The notes: generated by a model from the letters alone, not told the origin. 64,000 nt of DNA from Chaetoderma sp. LZ-2023a (GCA_034401795.1 CM067374.1:95300511-95364510); one strand, 5' to 3'. Numbered from the stretch's first letter, positions 1-12,519 are shown. Numbers and translations are program-made.

Positions 1-59
1 GCCTCTCCATAAGTCATGATCATATAATGTAGCATCTTAGAGGTATTGGTATTTACATA

Positions 60-620
60 CAGGTCTTGTTGAAATAAACTGTCATCTTTAAGACAAAAAT
101 GTGCTTTGGAAGATTTTTGAAATCCTAGATAGCCATTGTAAAGATCAACCAATCAAGTAATAGTTTGTATCAAAAAATTCCATGAGGTTTAAGGTCATGC
201 CAGCCAAGCTTGGTTAAAATTGGGTAATTTTTAAGGAGGTTTACCGTAATTATATGTTTTGAAAGATTAAAAAAAATTATAGTAAAACCCAAGATGTCCA
301 GGTCAAATATTCAGGTGGCCATTGGAAAATTTACCAATCAAATTTCTGGATAAGTTCTGGGAAGCCTACTATCATAGAGCTATCTAAGCACACTCTGATT
401 AATATCGGTGGTTAATGGCCAGAAGTATTTTCATAAAAAGAATTATAGATGGGCAGGCGACAGAGGCAAAGGGCACCATGGTATAAGCTCGCTTAGTCAC
501 TTGTCCCTTCAGAATGGGTGTGCTAAAAATTACTGATCAAATTTGGATACAATTTTAACACAATAAAGGCTGATACTGTGAAAAGAGAATTTTCAGATGT
601 TGGGTGTGATCAGTCAACCA
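60..620. repeat. Degenerate dispersed repeat, molluscan type, partial
   Basis: The stretch reads like an old copy of the TIR repeat at 41667-43062. Both contain the 18-mer TTACCAATCAAATTTCTG (331-348 here, 41756-41773 there) and the same 'aagatgtcc / ggttaaaattgg' type of phrasing. Neither terminus is visible, so it is a fragment and probably continues leftwards out of the window. No reading frame of note. Confidence 0.4.
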
Positions 621-774
621 ATTTGGCTCAAATTTTAATAGGAAAGTTTGTAACCGTGCATTAGGCTTCCACAACATTGCCATGTTTCATAAGGAAAATC
701 CGTCATTAGGTGGAGGGTGATCTTGCTCGCTCTGTAGTTAATATTTACTGGTAAGCAAATGTTAGCATGCATGA

Positions 775-945
775 TGGTCAAGAGATTAATTTTTGAAAAC
801 TTATCACTGGACTGGATGACTTGATAATGGAGCCAGTCATTCTAGTGGTAAATTTTCAAAAATATAATTCTCATGACCTGCAGATGAACATTCGGTAAGG
901 AGATATGCCGATTTTTGTTACGAAATGTAACCATTAAAGTGTTAA
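775..945. mobile_element. TTAA-hairpin MITE, left end missing
   Basis: The central stem of the hairpin family is clear: ACCACTGGA-like left arm, then CCAGTCATTC and GGTAAATTTTCAAAAAT in the right arm. The right end is CCATTAAAGTGTTAA at 931-945, the family's conserved terminus. The usual left end (TTAACCC, then CGGCCTCTGCAG) is absent. Non-coding. Confidence 0.7.
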
Positions 946-1345
946 ATATCCAAACATTTATCCAGACAGACGAGATCTCTCTTGACATAAACAAAACCTA
1001 TGTACTACAATCAATTCCGAAATCATAGTTTAATCCTCATCCCGTAGGTGCTAATGCATTTGGTATCCAGAAGTGTATCTACTACCGAGCTGATTTGGCT
1101 CAAATCTTAGCAACAAACAAAGGATCGTTCAGACTTTGGCCGTGATCCGACCAACCGTGAAAATTTAGATGTACATGGTCTACAAATCAAATAATGGAGT
1201 TACGGATATCCCAGAAGCTTCTGGTGTGATTTGGGTTAACACAGGCAGGTGTGTAGTGGTGGGGTGTGGGGGTGGGGTGGGGAGGGGGTGGGGCGGGTGT
1301 GTGGGGTGTGGAGCGATTGTACAATAATTCCACTACTTTGTTTAT
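946..1345. other. No gene seen; G-rich simple repeat at 1258-1312
   Basis: AT-rich sequence without coding signals. A 55-bp run of G with regular T interruptions (GTGGGG-type units) lies at 1258-1312 and could form G-quadruplex-like structure on the plus strand. The rest carries nothing I recognise. Confidence 0.5.
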
Positions 1346-1579
1346 GTTAAAGCCCATTTTCGAACTTCAATGAAACCTTCATGGTCAGTGAGGTCACCTC
1401 TAAAAACGGCTTCTGCAGTGGTCTTGAGAAATGTCCATTTGCAGACCAAGAAGGCTATTTTTGAAAATCTACCATTGGAATGACTGGATCGATAAGCGAG
1501 CCAGTAATTCCAGTGGTAAAATTTCAAAAATAATCTCTTGCATCAGTAAATCGAAATTTAAAAGAAATTCAAGGGTTAA
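1346..1579. mobile_element. TTAA-hairpin MITE, near full length
   Basis: Contains in order the conserved left block CTTCTGCAGTGGTCTTGAG, ATGTCCATTTGCAGACCAAG, the inverted pair ACCATTGGAATGACTGG / CCAGTAATTCCAGTGGT, and the right terminus AAGGGTTAA at 1571-1579. The termini resemble TTAACCC...GGGTTAA, which is compatible with piggyBac-type TTAA target duplication (inference). The reading frame inside it is a by-product of the hairpin. Confidence 0.75.
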
Positions 1580-3085
1580 AGGGTGAGGAGACTGTATACA
1601 GTGGCTACTTGTTTGTGTTCAATAAGGTGGTCTCTTCATAGGCATATAATTTCCACTCTGTGATAATATTACTGATTAACTTGATGGAGGCAATTCAAAA
1701 TTAAATGGAAATCTAAACTCAACCATTCATCGAAGAGGCTAAGGCACCAGTTAGTGGTGGTCATTGTCTTTATCTATGCCTGCTCATTAAAAAAAGAGAG
1801 AACTAACATGACAGATGCCAGTATAGACTGGCGGTATAGCCTTTTTTATTTTGGCCTTAGAGAAGATTGTGTGCAATATATCTGAAATTATTTAAGCCCT
1901 CTATTGATTTTTTTAAGAGATTTTAATTTATGACGGTAGTAATCATTACACTGCTAGGATAATTCTCATGCCGGTTTGTACATGTAGCAAAATAACCTAA
2001 TGCACAGCAAACATACACAACAGCAAGATGTTTTAACAGTAAATCAATATACATATATCATTATTATAGCTTTCTAACAACACACCTTTCCTGTTTTAGC
2101 TATGCCCCACTCATCATTAGCTAAGCTACACCAAAACAATGCTACACCAGCACAATGCTCGTATGGGGGATCGATCCACCCCTGAACTTCTGAAATATCC
2201 ATTACGCATATGTGTGTGAACAAAAGTAAACCTCCATCAGCGTGATAATGTCTATTTCCAGCACGCTAAACAGTTGACGATTGGTTTGGTTGAGTGGAAT
2301 TAATGAAAACGGGTGTTTTAGTAATTCAATTAATTACCTTCTAATAGGATTAATAAAATAAAACGAATTGTTTGAACAATTACAATATGTAAACAATAAA
2401 TTTATGATTATACCTTTATAACTTGAAAGCGAATTGACACCTTTGAGTGTAACGTATCTCCATTTCTTGCCCCACGTTGTCCTGCACTGACTCAGTCATG
2501 GCTCGTCAATCACCTGCTCATCTCTACAAGCCAGCTTTTCAGGTGTACTCCAATCGTTGGACTATCAAAAGAATTAATTGGTATATTCCGTTCAATGTGA
2601 CGTTTAGTGCTCTACGATACACAGTATTTCTTCATTTTGACTTTCTATAACCTGATAAATGCGTGTTTACAAACACAATTTTCACAAAAACAAATAAACA
2701 TCGTGAGGAACCGATTCTTACATACCAGTATCCGAGTACCCGCTAATTGCCATTGAGCGGTCTCGTTAAGCGATCGTCCGGAAATGTGTATTACATTCTC
2801 CGCTGCAGATGCAGTATTGATCAATATTTTAATTCTATACGCTTATTAGCCCCAATCGACATCCAAATATCGTATTCCCAATTTCCATACAAATCTGTCA
2901 CGTCTGAGACCGAGTAGTCTATCGGGAAACGACGGCGTTTCCACTTTTTTCACCGGTTCCACTTGTTAAGTCACAAGTACGAGGGAGATTTTGTTCGGCA
3001 ATCCTCGGAAATTAATGATAATTTGCCTATATTTTTTTAATACGGCATTTATATTATTAACTAATACAATTTTCGAATAGAGGAG
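1580..3085. other. No gene seen; one CRE-MITE end fragment at 2095-2216
   Basis: AT-rich non-coding sequence. At 2095-2216 the left end of the CRE-MITE family is recognisable (TTTTAGCTATGCCCCACTC, later GGGGATCGATCCACCCC). No hairpin core or CRE-type right end follows, so it is a fragment. Nothing else recognised. Confidence 0.5.
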
Positions 3086-3086
3086 G

Positions 3087-3092
3087 TTTATT
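3087..3092 (-). promoter_or_regulatory. Possible polyadenylation signal
   Basis: TTTATT on the plus strand is AATAAA on the minus strand, about 36 bases past the stop of the candidate exon. The hexamer is common in AT-rich DNA, so the position is the only support. Confidence 0.25.
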
Positions 3093-3127
3093 TACCTAAA
3101 ATAACCATTTATCTTGGTAGCCGAAAT

Positions 3128-3579
3128 CTACACTTTAAGGCGACTTTTGTCCAAACCTAAATCAGCTAAACGACAACGCCAGGGTATGGATCTCATACGG
3201 TGTGTACTCGCAATCTTAGGTGATGGATAGAAACTTGGCTCACCATCTAACTCATAACGGTGACTGGGTAAAGCCTTAGAGCTCGCCATGCCTATGGGAT
3301 AGCCGCCGTAGATGAAATCTCTCTCCCCACCATAAGTAAGCCAAAATCTGCTTTCTATAAACACGTTTCTGTCAAAGTAATTTGTCCATGTGTTGTTATT
3401 TGTGGTTGTGATGTGGTATGTGGAAGGATCACTTTGCAGCTCCAAAACTACCACAAGACAATATGTTGCTCGCGGTCGGTGAGAGGAGAGATGCTCCGTA
3501 GGGTATCGGCAATGGTACCGAGCATCCTCGCCAGAAAGACGTATTCGTTGAAGACAGTTGGTGCTACACAATTTGCGGG
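3128..3579 (-). CDS. Candidate 3'-terminal coding exon, unknown protein
   Basis: On the minus strand an open frame of about 150 codons follows a plausible splice acceptor (TATATATTTTTAG just before base 3579) and ends at TAG 3128-3130. A canonical AATAAA lies about 36 bases further on. The stretch is less AT-rich than its surroundings. The peptide is rich in Arg, Tyr, Trp and Pro and has a segment reading WTNYFDRNVFIESRFWLTYG, followed by RDFIYGGYPIG. There is no signal peptide, transmembrane segment or transposase/RT motif. I do not recognise the family. The first in-frame start-like codon is TTG at 3571, so the exon more likely enters from an intron. No upstream exon could be placed with confidence. 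It is the best host-gene candidate in the window, but it could be a chance frame. Confidence 0.35.
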
Positions 3580-3814
3580 CTAAAAATATATGTTTTGAAC
3601 TTACAACTAAACATTAGTCTAGGCCAATTTTAGGTACACAAAAATGGACGGTTCCAACTACAACCGTATCTTTAACTTAAGACAATCGTGCTGAAATGAA
3701 TCAGCCACCGTATCATCACGCACACACCATAGGCACACAACAGTAAAATAACTATATTAGGACAAATACACATGACAAATTTGTTTTCTCTTTGTAGGAT
3801 AGGAGGGCAGCCCA

Positions 3815-4440
3815 TTATACCGCTCTCCTCCTCCACTTCGGCGTTGAAGGCATTTTTCTTTTTGTCGGATGCCCGCGTGAGGCATTTTCTCTCGCAAAAT
3901 TGTGTATTCCCTGCCTTGTGCAGTGAAGGCCAACATAATTTTCCTCCTCAGTTTTCGTTACCGTGGGATGTCTCTCTAACGTTTGCAACGCAAACGGTGA
4001 AATTATATCCACCCCCTTTTTCACATTTTTTATAGTTAGCTTCCAACTGGTTGCCTTCTCACAAGGTGCTATGGTGTGGTACCCTCATAAATTTCCTCTC
4101 AAACAAATGGCAAGGGCATAGTCATCCTTGCCATGAAGAGGTATTGGTTCCCCATTCCCCTCATTGTAATGGTCAGTCGTTTTCCTCCATCGGTCATCCT
4201 CCATGCGGAGCATGGTACTACACCGTCGCATATTTCCTCTCAAACAAACGGTAAAGATTCCGTCATTATTGGTACTGTTTGGTATGGGTTCCCCATTTTC
4301 CCCATGCATCTTATGCAGGGCGGCTTCTCTCTCTCATATCTTTTCTCTTCCTCCGCTACAGTGTCATAGGCATTTTCCTGTGACGGAGGTCCGCGCGAGG
4401 AACTTTCCTCTCGCAAAACCAATGATTTTTGGCCAGACTG
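3815..4440 (-). pseudogene. Internally duplicated, broken reading frame of unknown origin
   Basis: On the minus strand a single frame runs from 4309 to 3815 (about 165 codons), interrupted only by one TGA near 4083. The DNA is internally repeated. GTTTGAGAGGAAAT occurs twice about 160 bases apart, each time downstream of GGGGAACC-ATACC, so the peptide repeats NGEPIP and CLRGN. A second pair (TCTCGCAAAA, near 3890 and 4411) is about 520 bases apart. No family is recognised. It may be a decayed gene or a short-period repeat that happens to be open. Confidence 0.25.
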
Positions 4441-5035
4441 ATGCAGATATAGTTTATATTAAACCAACTGATGTGCCCTGACCAAAGCCCCCCCCCCCCC
4501 CACATGGGTATCTTCCACGATACCGTCTATATATAACTAGATCTGTTAGCTACCTCCGGCGAGACATAAATCCAAATTCACCACTCTCATTTTTACATAC
4601 ACCGTTCATAAGTGACACACAAATATAAAGTGTTTGTTACTAAAATCAGGTAAGTAAATGTGTGTGCTGGCACCATTCTTTCCACCTTGGAAATGACGGC
4701 TAGACACACCGGGGACATGAACAGCCAGGAAGATACGGTAGTGTTCAATTTTCGCAGCAATGGCTGCACGAGCCCACTGGAACGTGATCATTCCACGGGC
4801 CCTGGAGGTCGTTTTTTTGTGGACACCAGAGATGCGTGGCGACCGCTCCCCAACCCGAGGCTGGCTGACCAGCAGCAACAACAATAGCAAGCGGCGGAGC
4901 CATGTGCGCCCCCGGCGGGTACATACACCCACAATGCTCTAAGGCGTCGGATGTCACAATCAGAATGAAGTAAAATTGAAGTAGGCACTTCGGAAACATT
5001 GTCCTCAATGTGTACTAATTGTATGTCTTTAACGA
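4441..5035. other. GC-richer segment with a donor-like site; no assigned gene
   Basis: A run of 14 C at about 4487-4500 is followed by AT-rich DNA, then a GC-richer block at 4650-4930 open in several frames on both strands. CAGGTAAGT at 4647-4655 matches a splice donor on the plus strand. On the minus strand an open frame begins near 4932 with an Arg/Leu-rich stretch (RRLLLLLLLVSQP) resembling a signal peptide, caused by a CTG/TTG run. With both strands open, no gene can be called. Confidence 0.25.
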
Positions 5036-5039
5036 ATTT

Positions 5040-5200
5040 GCAAATTAATCAACATTCTTTTGAATATTTGGAAACTGATTTGTCTGGAAGCTTGCAGCAA
5101 TTTCAAATAATCAACAGCTTACCTATATAATAAACTTGATATTTAATTTCTTGGAAATCACTTTTTAATACTTCAAATCGATTCAGAAATGGGGTGCCAT
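5040..5200 (-). mobile_element. CRE-MITE hairpin fragment
   Basis: Carries the family's hairpin core (TTGGAAACTGATTTGTCTGG, then CAACAGCTTACCTATATAAT) but neither the GCCCCGCCC end nor the TGACGTCA end. A worn fragment. Confidence 0.5.
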
Positions 5201-6639
5201 ACCTAGAAATGTATGAAACGGATTCTCATAGAACATGATCAGGGATTTCAGAACGCCAAATCATGTTGAAATTATATTCTGATTTTATTTCCATTTATCT
5301 GAGCTAACTCGGTGGTTATATTAAACGCATAGTGTCTTGCAGAAAATCCAGCCATAACATTATGCTCATTTGGTCATTTTCCTTGCATACTTTCTGTTCT
5401 ATCCTAATCTGTTCTATTGCATGTGTGCCTATTTTATAAATTGACTTTCAGTATTATGAGAAATAACTGACAAAAATAAATGAATTTGTTAATCTGTTTA
5501 GTGAAATGGCTAAGATAAGAATACACTTATCAGTGACATCTAACCTTCTCCTGAAAGTGACTTACAAATCAAGACATATAACACACACATGCATGATTTT
5601 ATAAATATGTGAAGAACATTTGAGAACTACCATTTATAGCAAAACCACCTAGAGTAACCACTAAATCTGCTACAGTTTCTTGAAAACATTCTCTCAAATA
5701 ACACTGTAAATTCCAAAATGCAATCATACATGTTTGTGAAAGATATAAATTCAGACCATTTACCATTCATCCGCATAGAAAAGGCTAACAACATTTGAAA
5801 AGCTGACACAGCATCTAGAAATTAAGAAAAATAAAATAAAGAAAAGTAACCCATAAGTACAAATTCTTATGAATTTGGCAAGAATCTTTAAAAATATTTA
5901 AAGACAACTAAACCCTGACATTAGGTATATGCTATATTTAACATTCACTAAATACCCGACTATGTACACTCATACATAACATATAACATAGAGACCATAA
6001 AATGAATCAAATTTTTAGGATTAGCAAAAATAAACAATTACCGTTATAAATCAAATGAATAACCCATAGCATAAAGTAAACATGGGCATCATTTAAATCT
6101 GTATCTGGAAATGTCTACGGACAACTGTCCCATTCTTATGGAAAGAATATAAACATATTATCTCAATGTGCTAACAAATTGCCATTGTGCATTGGGCTCT
6201 AAAATTCATATCTACGAGTGATCACACTCTTCCAGTATGAACAAAACATGTTTCATTTAAATGTTTACTGCCGATGTATACATCGGCTGTCTATACATCA
6301 ACTGTCACAGATTCTCGTAAATCATGTTAACATGTTTCTAAAAGGCAGTTACATTGGCATCTAATCGTTGACAATTTGCTCAGAATGCTTTACTCACAGT
6401 ATAGACAGCAGTCATGAGGTCATATTGTGATCTACAAAAGCTCTGTGTTCTGAATGACATGCATTAAGCCACAGGAGAATGGACACTCATTATGACTTGC
6501 CACATATTTTGTGGAATACACAGATCATTAATTAATTGAGAACTGTTGCTGCTCTAAGATGAAGCTGTGTACAATTAATTAATTTTTTACAAATTCTCCA
6601 GCAGATACAAGCTTGATTAAGTCGTTCGTGAATACTATT
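5201..6639. other. No gene or recognised repeat
   Basis: Very AT-rich sequence with short frames only and no motif, splice pattern or repeat that I can support. Confidence 0.5.
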
Positions 6640-6780
6640 GTAGTTAAGTTCAGACATAGCGTGTTTCCAAAACAAAATAAAACATACTTGATCCTAATAT
6701 GATTGGGAAGCAGCAATGGCTTCCAATCAAATTAAGTGCAAAATATTCAGAAGACGTATACTTACATTGTGTTCAATATT
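6640..6780. mobile_element. Relic of a hairpin MITE related to 36810-36935
   Basis: GTTTCCAAAACAAAATAAAA and ATCAAATTAA...CAAAATATTCA occur in the same order here and at 36824-36920. These flank a diverged version of the CRE-MITE hairpin core, so the two copies define a variant of that hairpin. Confidence 0.45.
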
Positions 6781-9539
6781 GCAATAAACTAACATGCTTA
6801 TGGTTTTTGTTTTTGAAAACATGTTAACTTATTTCTAAGCCATATCATATGATAATATATTAAACTGCTGTAATACGTAATACTACTCAGTGGAGCATTG
6901 TGTTAATAGAATGTGCTAGGCTTGTGTATGGACTATGTCAAGTGGAACATTTTGAATGAAGTACTATGATACCTGTATTGAGTAGACGTATTGTAATTGA
7001 TTTGCTAATGGAAGCAGAGAAAAATAAGGTTAATCGTTTTACCCTCGAGTGTCGTACTCCAGGACATTAAGGCCATATTCCAAGCCAATGCCACACAAGA
7101 GGCACTTCAGTGAGGCAATGTGGTTATTAAACCTACATTACAGAATATTGCGGGAGTAAAAGTTATTCAGCCTGTCAGAGATGGTATCTTAAGATCAGTT
7201 TTACACATAGTGACAACAATTTCACTGAAACACCCACGCTGCCTCTGGCATCAGATAGCAATGATTTTCTGTGTAATTTCTATCAGAATTCAGCATGTTT
7301 CTTATTTATTTCTCACAATACCACGTTTCTGTATATTCAGCCTACAATAAGCTAATTCAAATACCAAATGGGCTTGTTATCCTCTCCTTTGATGGCCACG
7401 TTGCCACCGTTAAAGGTGAGTCTATAAGTCTATTATTATAATCTAGCTACAGATACCACTGACAAGAGGCTATTATGTTTGCAAGGGGAGACTACTAGTT
7501 CGAAAATAGGAATTGTGATGGGTCCGATTTCTCAAAGCACAGTTCACATGAATTATATATAGATAAATGGCGATGGTGGCAATGGTGATGTGTATTACAC
7601 TAATACATGAGAAAAGACCTATGCTTCGAATGTCTTTTAACTCATTGCACAAGGCATACCAAAAGCTATGTATGATAGATAAATAGGTTCACGATACTGT
7701 TATTGCCAGCATGAGTTTCCACTCATCTAAGTTTGAAAATATTGAATGCCTTATCCAGGATTCACTTGAAATACTGAAACGTCAGGTTCCTTTTATTCCA
7801 AATGAGCATGTTGCTACAGGAGCAAATTGTTCCAATGAATTAGATAATGTTCCAACACTAATAACCGCACTCTGGTAGGCACTTTGGAAACATTGTGAAC
7901 CAATTTAATGCCGATTTAGTTTTCACTTCAAAACTCATGCAAAATCAGATAATTTCAATACCAATGCAAAATAATAGTAAATATATGAGAGTGATTGTAT
8001 GCCTAGTATTCCATGAGTAGTTCTTCTTCTTCGTCATCACCTTCTTCTTCTTATTCGCTTATATAAATCAAGAATATGAGCTTTTCTGATTCAGTATGTG
8101 CAGGTTTTCTAAATTCTAATTACCCACATTAACTAACTGGCTCTTGAAACGATTGCATTATATGAAATTTCATCTTCAGTTATTTTATATTGGATTTGGG
8201 GTTGATATGCATATGGCTTTACGTTGGGTTTTTTACAAATCCGTGGTTGATATGTCACGACAATCAGTGTCAGGTTGTACAACAGATGTTTTGAATGAAA
8301 TGGTTTATATATATTATTCTCTATATATATTGATCAATTGTCACAGAAAGTAAAATTTAGTTCAAGAAGATTATTTGAACTCAACTTAAACATTTTGTGG
8401 AATAGTATAAATCATGTATGGATTGACTTACCGAATAATTCTGATCATATTCCTCCATCTTCATATGATTTTCAAATATCTTCTATTTTTCCTGACGACA
8501 AGTACAGCCTATTTACACACAATGGTTTGCATAGTATATGTTTGCAAGTTATTACCCTTTGAACAATATGATACTGTTTTAAGTACTCAGCTACAAATAT
8601 TTAGGCTGAGATGCTATCCTTAAGTATTAGACGATTATAACATTGTTGCTGTTGTTGTTGGGTTTATGAATATCCGTGTACCAAACACTGGTGTCTTTCT
8701 TTACCATGCAGACTATTGTCTTAATGATCATTTCCTCTCCTCTGCCAAACAGGAGGACCTTACTCATATGTTTTAGCTTTACATCGTCATCAACTGTTAT
8801 TGTTGACCATTCACCTACCTGTTTACTTAGCTATGAATTGATGGCTTTAAAGCTGAACATTATCTAAAGGGTTTCCCAGTTAGCAGTTTAAACTATCATC
8901 AATTAAATACATGTTTAACCTCAAGTTTGCAATGAGAAAAGTCTCAGTGTCTTTAATGAGTACCCTTTAAATCATGCATCTAAGGGTAGTAGGAGGGGTC
9001 AGATAGGTAGGCACCCCTACAGGTGACTAAAATAAATATTGTGTATTTACTGTATGTTTACCTATCTAATGAGTCAAGCAAAGTCGTCTTACTCACTTCA
9101 TCAGACCACCATCCAATTAGCTGATTGAGCAGGAATACCTCAGGTTCCCTGACCGAATGACACTTATTCGTCAAAGGTTATGCAACACGTGTATGTTCCA
9201 AATCTCGTTTATGTTAATAATGCACAATTTAAAAAATGTTTTGATATCTTAGCCAGAGATGTGTTATTTGGTAAGGCAAAGTACGGCTGAAATTGAGAAA
9301 TCACAGAAATCTGATCAAATGATAAGATGAACATTCATAGGAAATTCACAGGCAATTCTTTCAACATCAAATCAAAGGCATACATATTTGAATGCATCCA
9401 CCTTACTCATGCTTGTCAATGTCGGCATTTTGTACACACCACTAATGGGAATACAGGTGCAAAATTTGAAAACAATGGTATTGACTGTTGTTGTTGAGAT
9501 ACAGAGATTAAGCTGCATTGTATCTATTGATCACCATCA
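6781..9539. other. No gene or recognised repeat
   Basis: AT-rich DNA with short unremarkable open frames on both strands. A CTT-rich tract lies at 8022-8053 and a short GTT/GCT tract near 8645. I see no coding bias, domain or RNA gene. Confidence 0.5.
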
Positions 9540-9680
9540 AGGGATAGCTAGAAAATGGAGGGATCTGATCTATTGCTTAGGCATCTGACGTCATAATAGA
9601 ATATGTCACATATTTGTTGACGTGATAATCAAAATGACGTAGAACAGCCTGTCGAGAAATTCGAAATGTTAATGGCAGAG
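9540..9680. mobile_element. CRE-MITE right-end fragment
   Basis: CATCTGACGTCATAATAGAA and the following GTTGACGTGATAATC match the terminal block of the CRE-MITE at 16600-16650. The end of a 124-codon minus-strand frame (9577-9951) lies in this repeat, so I do not call that frame a gene. Confidence 0.5.
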
Positions 9681-9951
9681 AAGCGAGTGTCAGAATGTTT
9701 TGCCCTCGTTCATAAATAGATGTGTGTCTTCGAGATGGCTTGCAGCATTTTGAAAAGCTCATCAAGGGGCCCTTTAATTCATCTATGAAGTAGACATCTT
9801 CTGCATGCTCCATTTCTTGTGGCATCTTTAGTTTTGAGATGAGAGGGTTTGGTCTTGTCGAATATTCTCGCACACGCGTTATGTAGCTAAGTAGCACTTT
9901 TAAAGCACTGGTGATAACTATATCCTTGTGATGATACTCTTGATATGTCAA

Positions 9952-10535
9952 ATTTTACAAAAACATACCACAAACTAACAACTCACTTGCAAACATTGGT
10001 TTACGTACGACATACTATTATATAGCATTGTCTAACTAAGCTCGACAGTGATCAACAACAACAACAACAGCGAACACAAATATTGGAGTTAAGCCTTATT
10101 TTGATTGCCATTCTTATTATGGAGTTTTACAAACACGTGAATGTGTCTAGCTCAAATGTTCATATACGAATATGTCATTGTCACCCGTATATCCCCCATG
10201 AACACACACTTTGTAATTGTGGAGTTACTCTGTGGTGGATCGGTGCATCTTTCATGGACCACCCCTTAGTATGTGCAGTCCTGGTATAATTATAATGTCT
10301 TCTATCTCTGGTGGTGGCAGCGCATTTGTGCTATTTTCGAGCACCTTCTATTTAACACTCAGCCTTAATCTCTTACCAGCCACATGAGCAAGAATGATTG
10401 ATCATGCTATGTTGGTGTGAACGGAACCTGTTTCATTTAAATGATTACTGACTTTTGGTGAATACTGAAGACAAATAGGTAAATCATGTTAACATATGCG
10501 TACAATGCTTTTACATTGACAGCTCCTGTTGATAG
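9952..10535. other. No gene seen
   Basis: AT-rich sequence with a short CAA tract near 10050. Nothing else recognised. Confidence 0.5.
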
Positions 10536-10980
10536 TGGATGAATCCACTTTAGTTATCCCCCGCCCATTTCTAACTAAGCTCTGCCGCCACCACACACAC
10601 ACACACCCCTCACACCACCACCACGCCCCCACACCACCCCCGCTTTGCGCATGTTGGGATCGATTTATATCCTTTGAATCCTGAATTCCCAGAATTCCAA
10701 ATTCATTGTAACTGTACAGCTAACATGTCGAATATTTTGAAACTAATTTGAACAGCGGACAGCTGGGGCAACAATGCCAAGCCAAATTAGTTTCAAACTA
10801 TTCAACCAGATGTTTATTATATGGTAAATTCATACAATCCGTACACATGATGGACTATTCTGGTCCATAACAGACTTAGATAGGTTAGTATTCACTGCTC
10901 CTTCTGATTGTGACGGTAGCATACACGTGCCATAAGTCATTATAACGTCATATACTTGAGGGACAGATTGGATTCATCCA
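10536..10980 (+). mobile_element. CRE-MITE, complete copy
   Basis: Both ends carry TGGATGAATCCA / TGGATTCATCCA (10536-10547 and 10969-10980), near-identical terminal inverted repeats. Inside are the CCGCCCATTTCTAACTAAGC block, a (CA)n/CCACCACGCCCC tract, and the hairpin core TTTTGAAACTAATTTGA / AAATTAGTTTCAAA. The right-hand block holds worn CRE-like sites (TAACGTCATA). About 445 bp, non-coding; it must be moved by a transposase encoded elsewhere (inference). Confidence 0.75.
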
Positions 10981-12260
10981 TTTGTCCAGAAAGCTGTCTA
11001 AACAACAGTCGGTTATTATTAGATTGGTTCATCATGATTCAAACACTTTGTTCAGAAACTCGAGCTTAACTCGACAAGACACACCACAGTCATGTTGCCA
11101 TAACGAGACATTTGCTGAATCTTTCGCAAATTATTTGAGTGAAACCTGGTTCTGACACATGACGAAGCAGCTATATATCAGTCAACCCCTTTATGAAATA
11201 TTCAAGAAACACAGTACTCGTTGACGTCATTGGAATGGCCACTTGCTATGTTACGGGATGTGCTCTTTAATAATTGATTAAGTACGGGACAGTGCTCTCT
11301 CGTACCATAATTGATTCCCCATGATGGATGTAGAGAGCAAATAAGGTTAATTGTGTAACTAAAGAGAACATCCCTCCCGCGCGGCAAACCCATTGACACC
11401 TATCAAAGGTATATGGGAAATCCCCCCCCCCCCCGGGAGGTGTATGGGTTATCGGCAGTGGCGTGGCCATGTTATTAGGGCAGGGAGAGCGAGAATCAAG
11501 ACGCCGAAAGCCACCGCTTTACCCTCACCATGCATATACCGTTTACTGGAAAATTCGCGGCAAAAGATGAATAATTGAATATTTGCAAGGTAAGTTTAAT
11601 TTGGAATTTGTTTAAATTTATATATTTTTTTTTAATTCAACAGAAAATGTTTACTTTCTTCTCCTCCAAGACTATATATCCAATCTCTCTGAAAATCACA
11701 CCAGACAAGTCTTTCCAGCCGATAATAAATAGCCGAGATATGAAATTCTAAAAATTTGTTCCTAGTTTTGTAGTAAATTCAGAAACACATTTTTGGTGCA
11801 AACTTATTTACATTATACATTTTGCAAAAGTGAACATCCTGAACACTTTTTGCATATTTTGACGAAATTTGATACGCAGATGTATTATGAAAATACAGTT
11901 TCATCCTATGCCAAGAAACCGTACTCAGAAATGAAGCGTGAATTGGTTTAAATGGCATTGATGGAAACGCGCATCTGAGGTGTGGAGGCGTGATGCGTGA
12001 GGTGTGAGCTTCTATGGAAAGCCAGCCTTATGTTATTTCACAGATAAAATAACGCATTTCTACTATTCTTTGCCTCCATGTGGTGTGAATACTATTCTGA
12101 CATTAAACCGGCCCATTAGTCTCACCAAATATCAGTCACACAGTCGCGGTTGAGATAGTACGGACTACTTAAATCCTAAGACAGATTCTCAGCATTAACA
12201 ACGTGTACATTCGGATGACTGATTACATCAGCAGGATGTTTCTATTCATACAGCTGTAGA
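10981..12260. other. Mostly unassigned; possible first exon and donor at 11393-11588
   Basis: The block 11385-11580 is richer in G+C than its surroundings. It contains a poly-C tract (11423-11434) and ends in GCAAGGTAAGTTT, a strong splice-donor match. A 61-codon plus-strand frame (11393-11578) stops just before the donor, so if this is an exon it is probably 5' non-coding. The rest holds nothing recognised. Confidence 0.25.
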
Positions 12261-12267
12261 ATGTAGT

Positions 12268-12269
12268 GT

Positions 12270-12356
<87 letters not shown>

Positions 12357-12445
12357 TTTATCGACGACGTCCTTTCTATCTCCGTTCCAGTCATCGTCGT
12401 CGTCGTCGTTGCCATCGTCGACATCATCGTCGTCATCATCATCGT
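12268..12445. repeat. (TCG)n trinucleotide microsatellite
   Basis: Interrupted run of TCG units with TTG and CCG variants, grading into ATC/GTC units at the right. The poly-Ser, poly-Arg and poly-Thr frames across it are artefacts of the period-3 repeat. Confidence 0.95.
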
Positions 12446-12478
12446 CAGGACCCAGGATTATATCAGAAAGGCGTGCAA

Positions 12479-12519
12479 ACAGTACCTTTTCCTAGCATAT
12501 AACTAGGAAAAGGTACTGT
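12479..12519. other. Perfect 17-bp hairpin, 7-nt loop
   Basis: ACAGTACCTTTTCCTAG (12479-12495) and its exact complement CTAGGAAAAGGTACTGT (12503-12519) flank the loop CATATAA. It sits just right of the TCG microsatellite. It could be a tiny foldback relic or a small RNA hairpin; no terminator function is expected in a eukaryote. Confidence 0.85.

Noticed and set aside
9577..9951. 124-codon minus-strand frame whose C-terminus faintly recalls a SOCS-box pattern
   Set aside because: The C-terminal codons lie in a CRE-MITE end (TGACGTCATAAT...), key SOCS positions do not fit, and there is no convincing splice acceptor.
12242..12502. Poly-Ser, poly-Arg and poly-Thr frames
   Set aside because: Period-3 (TCG)n microsatellite.
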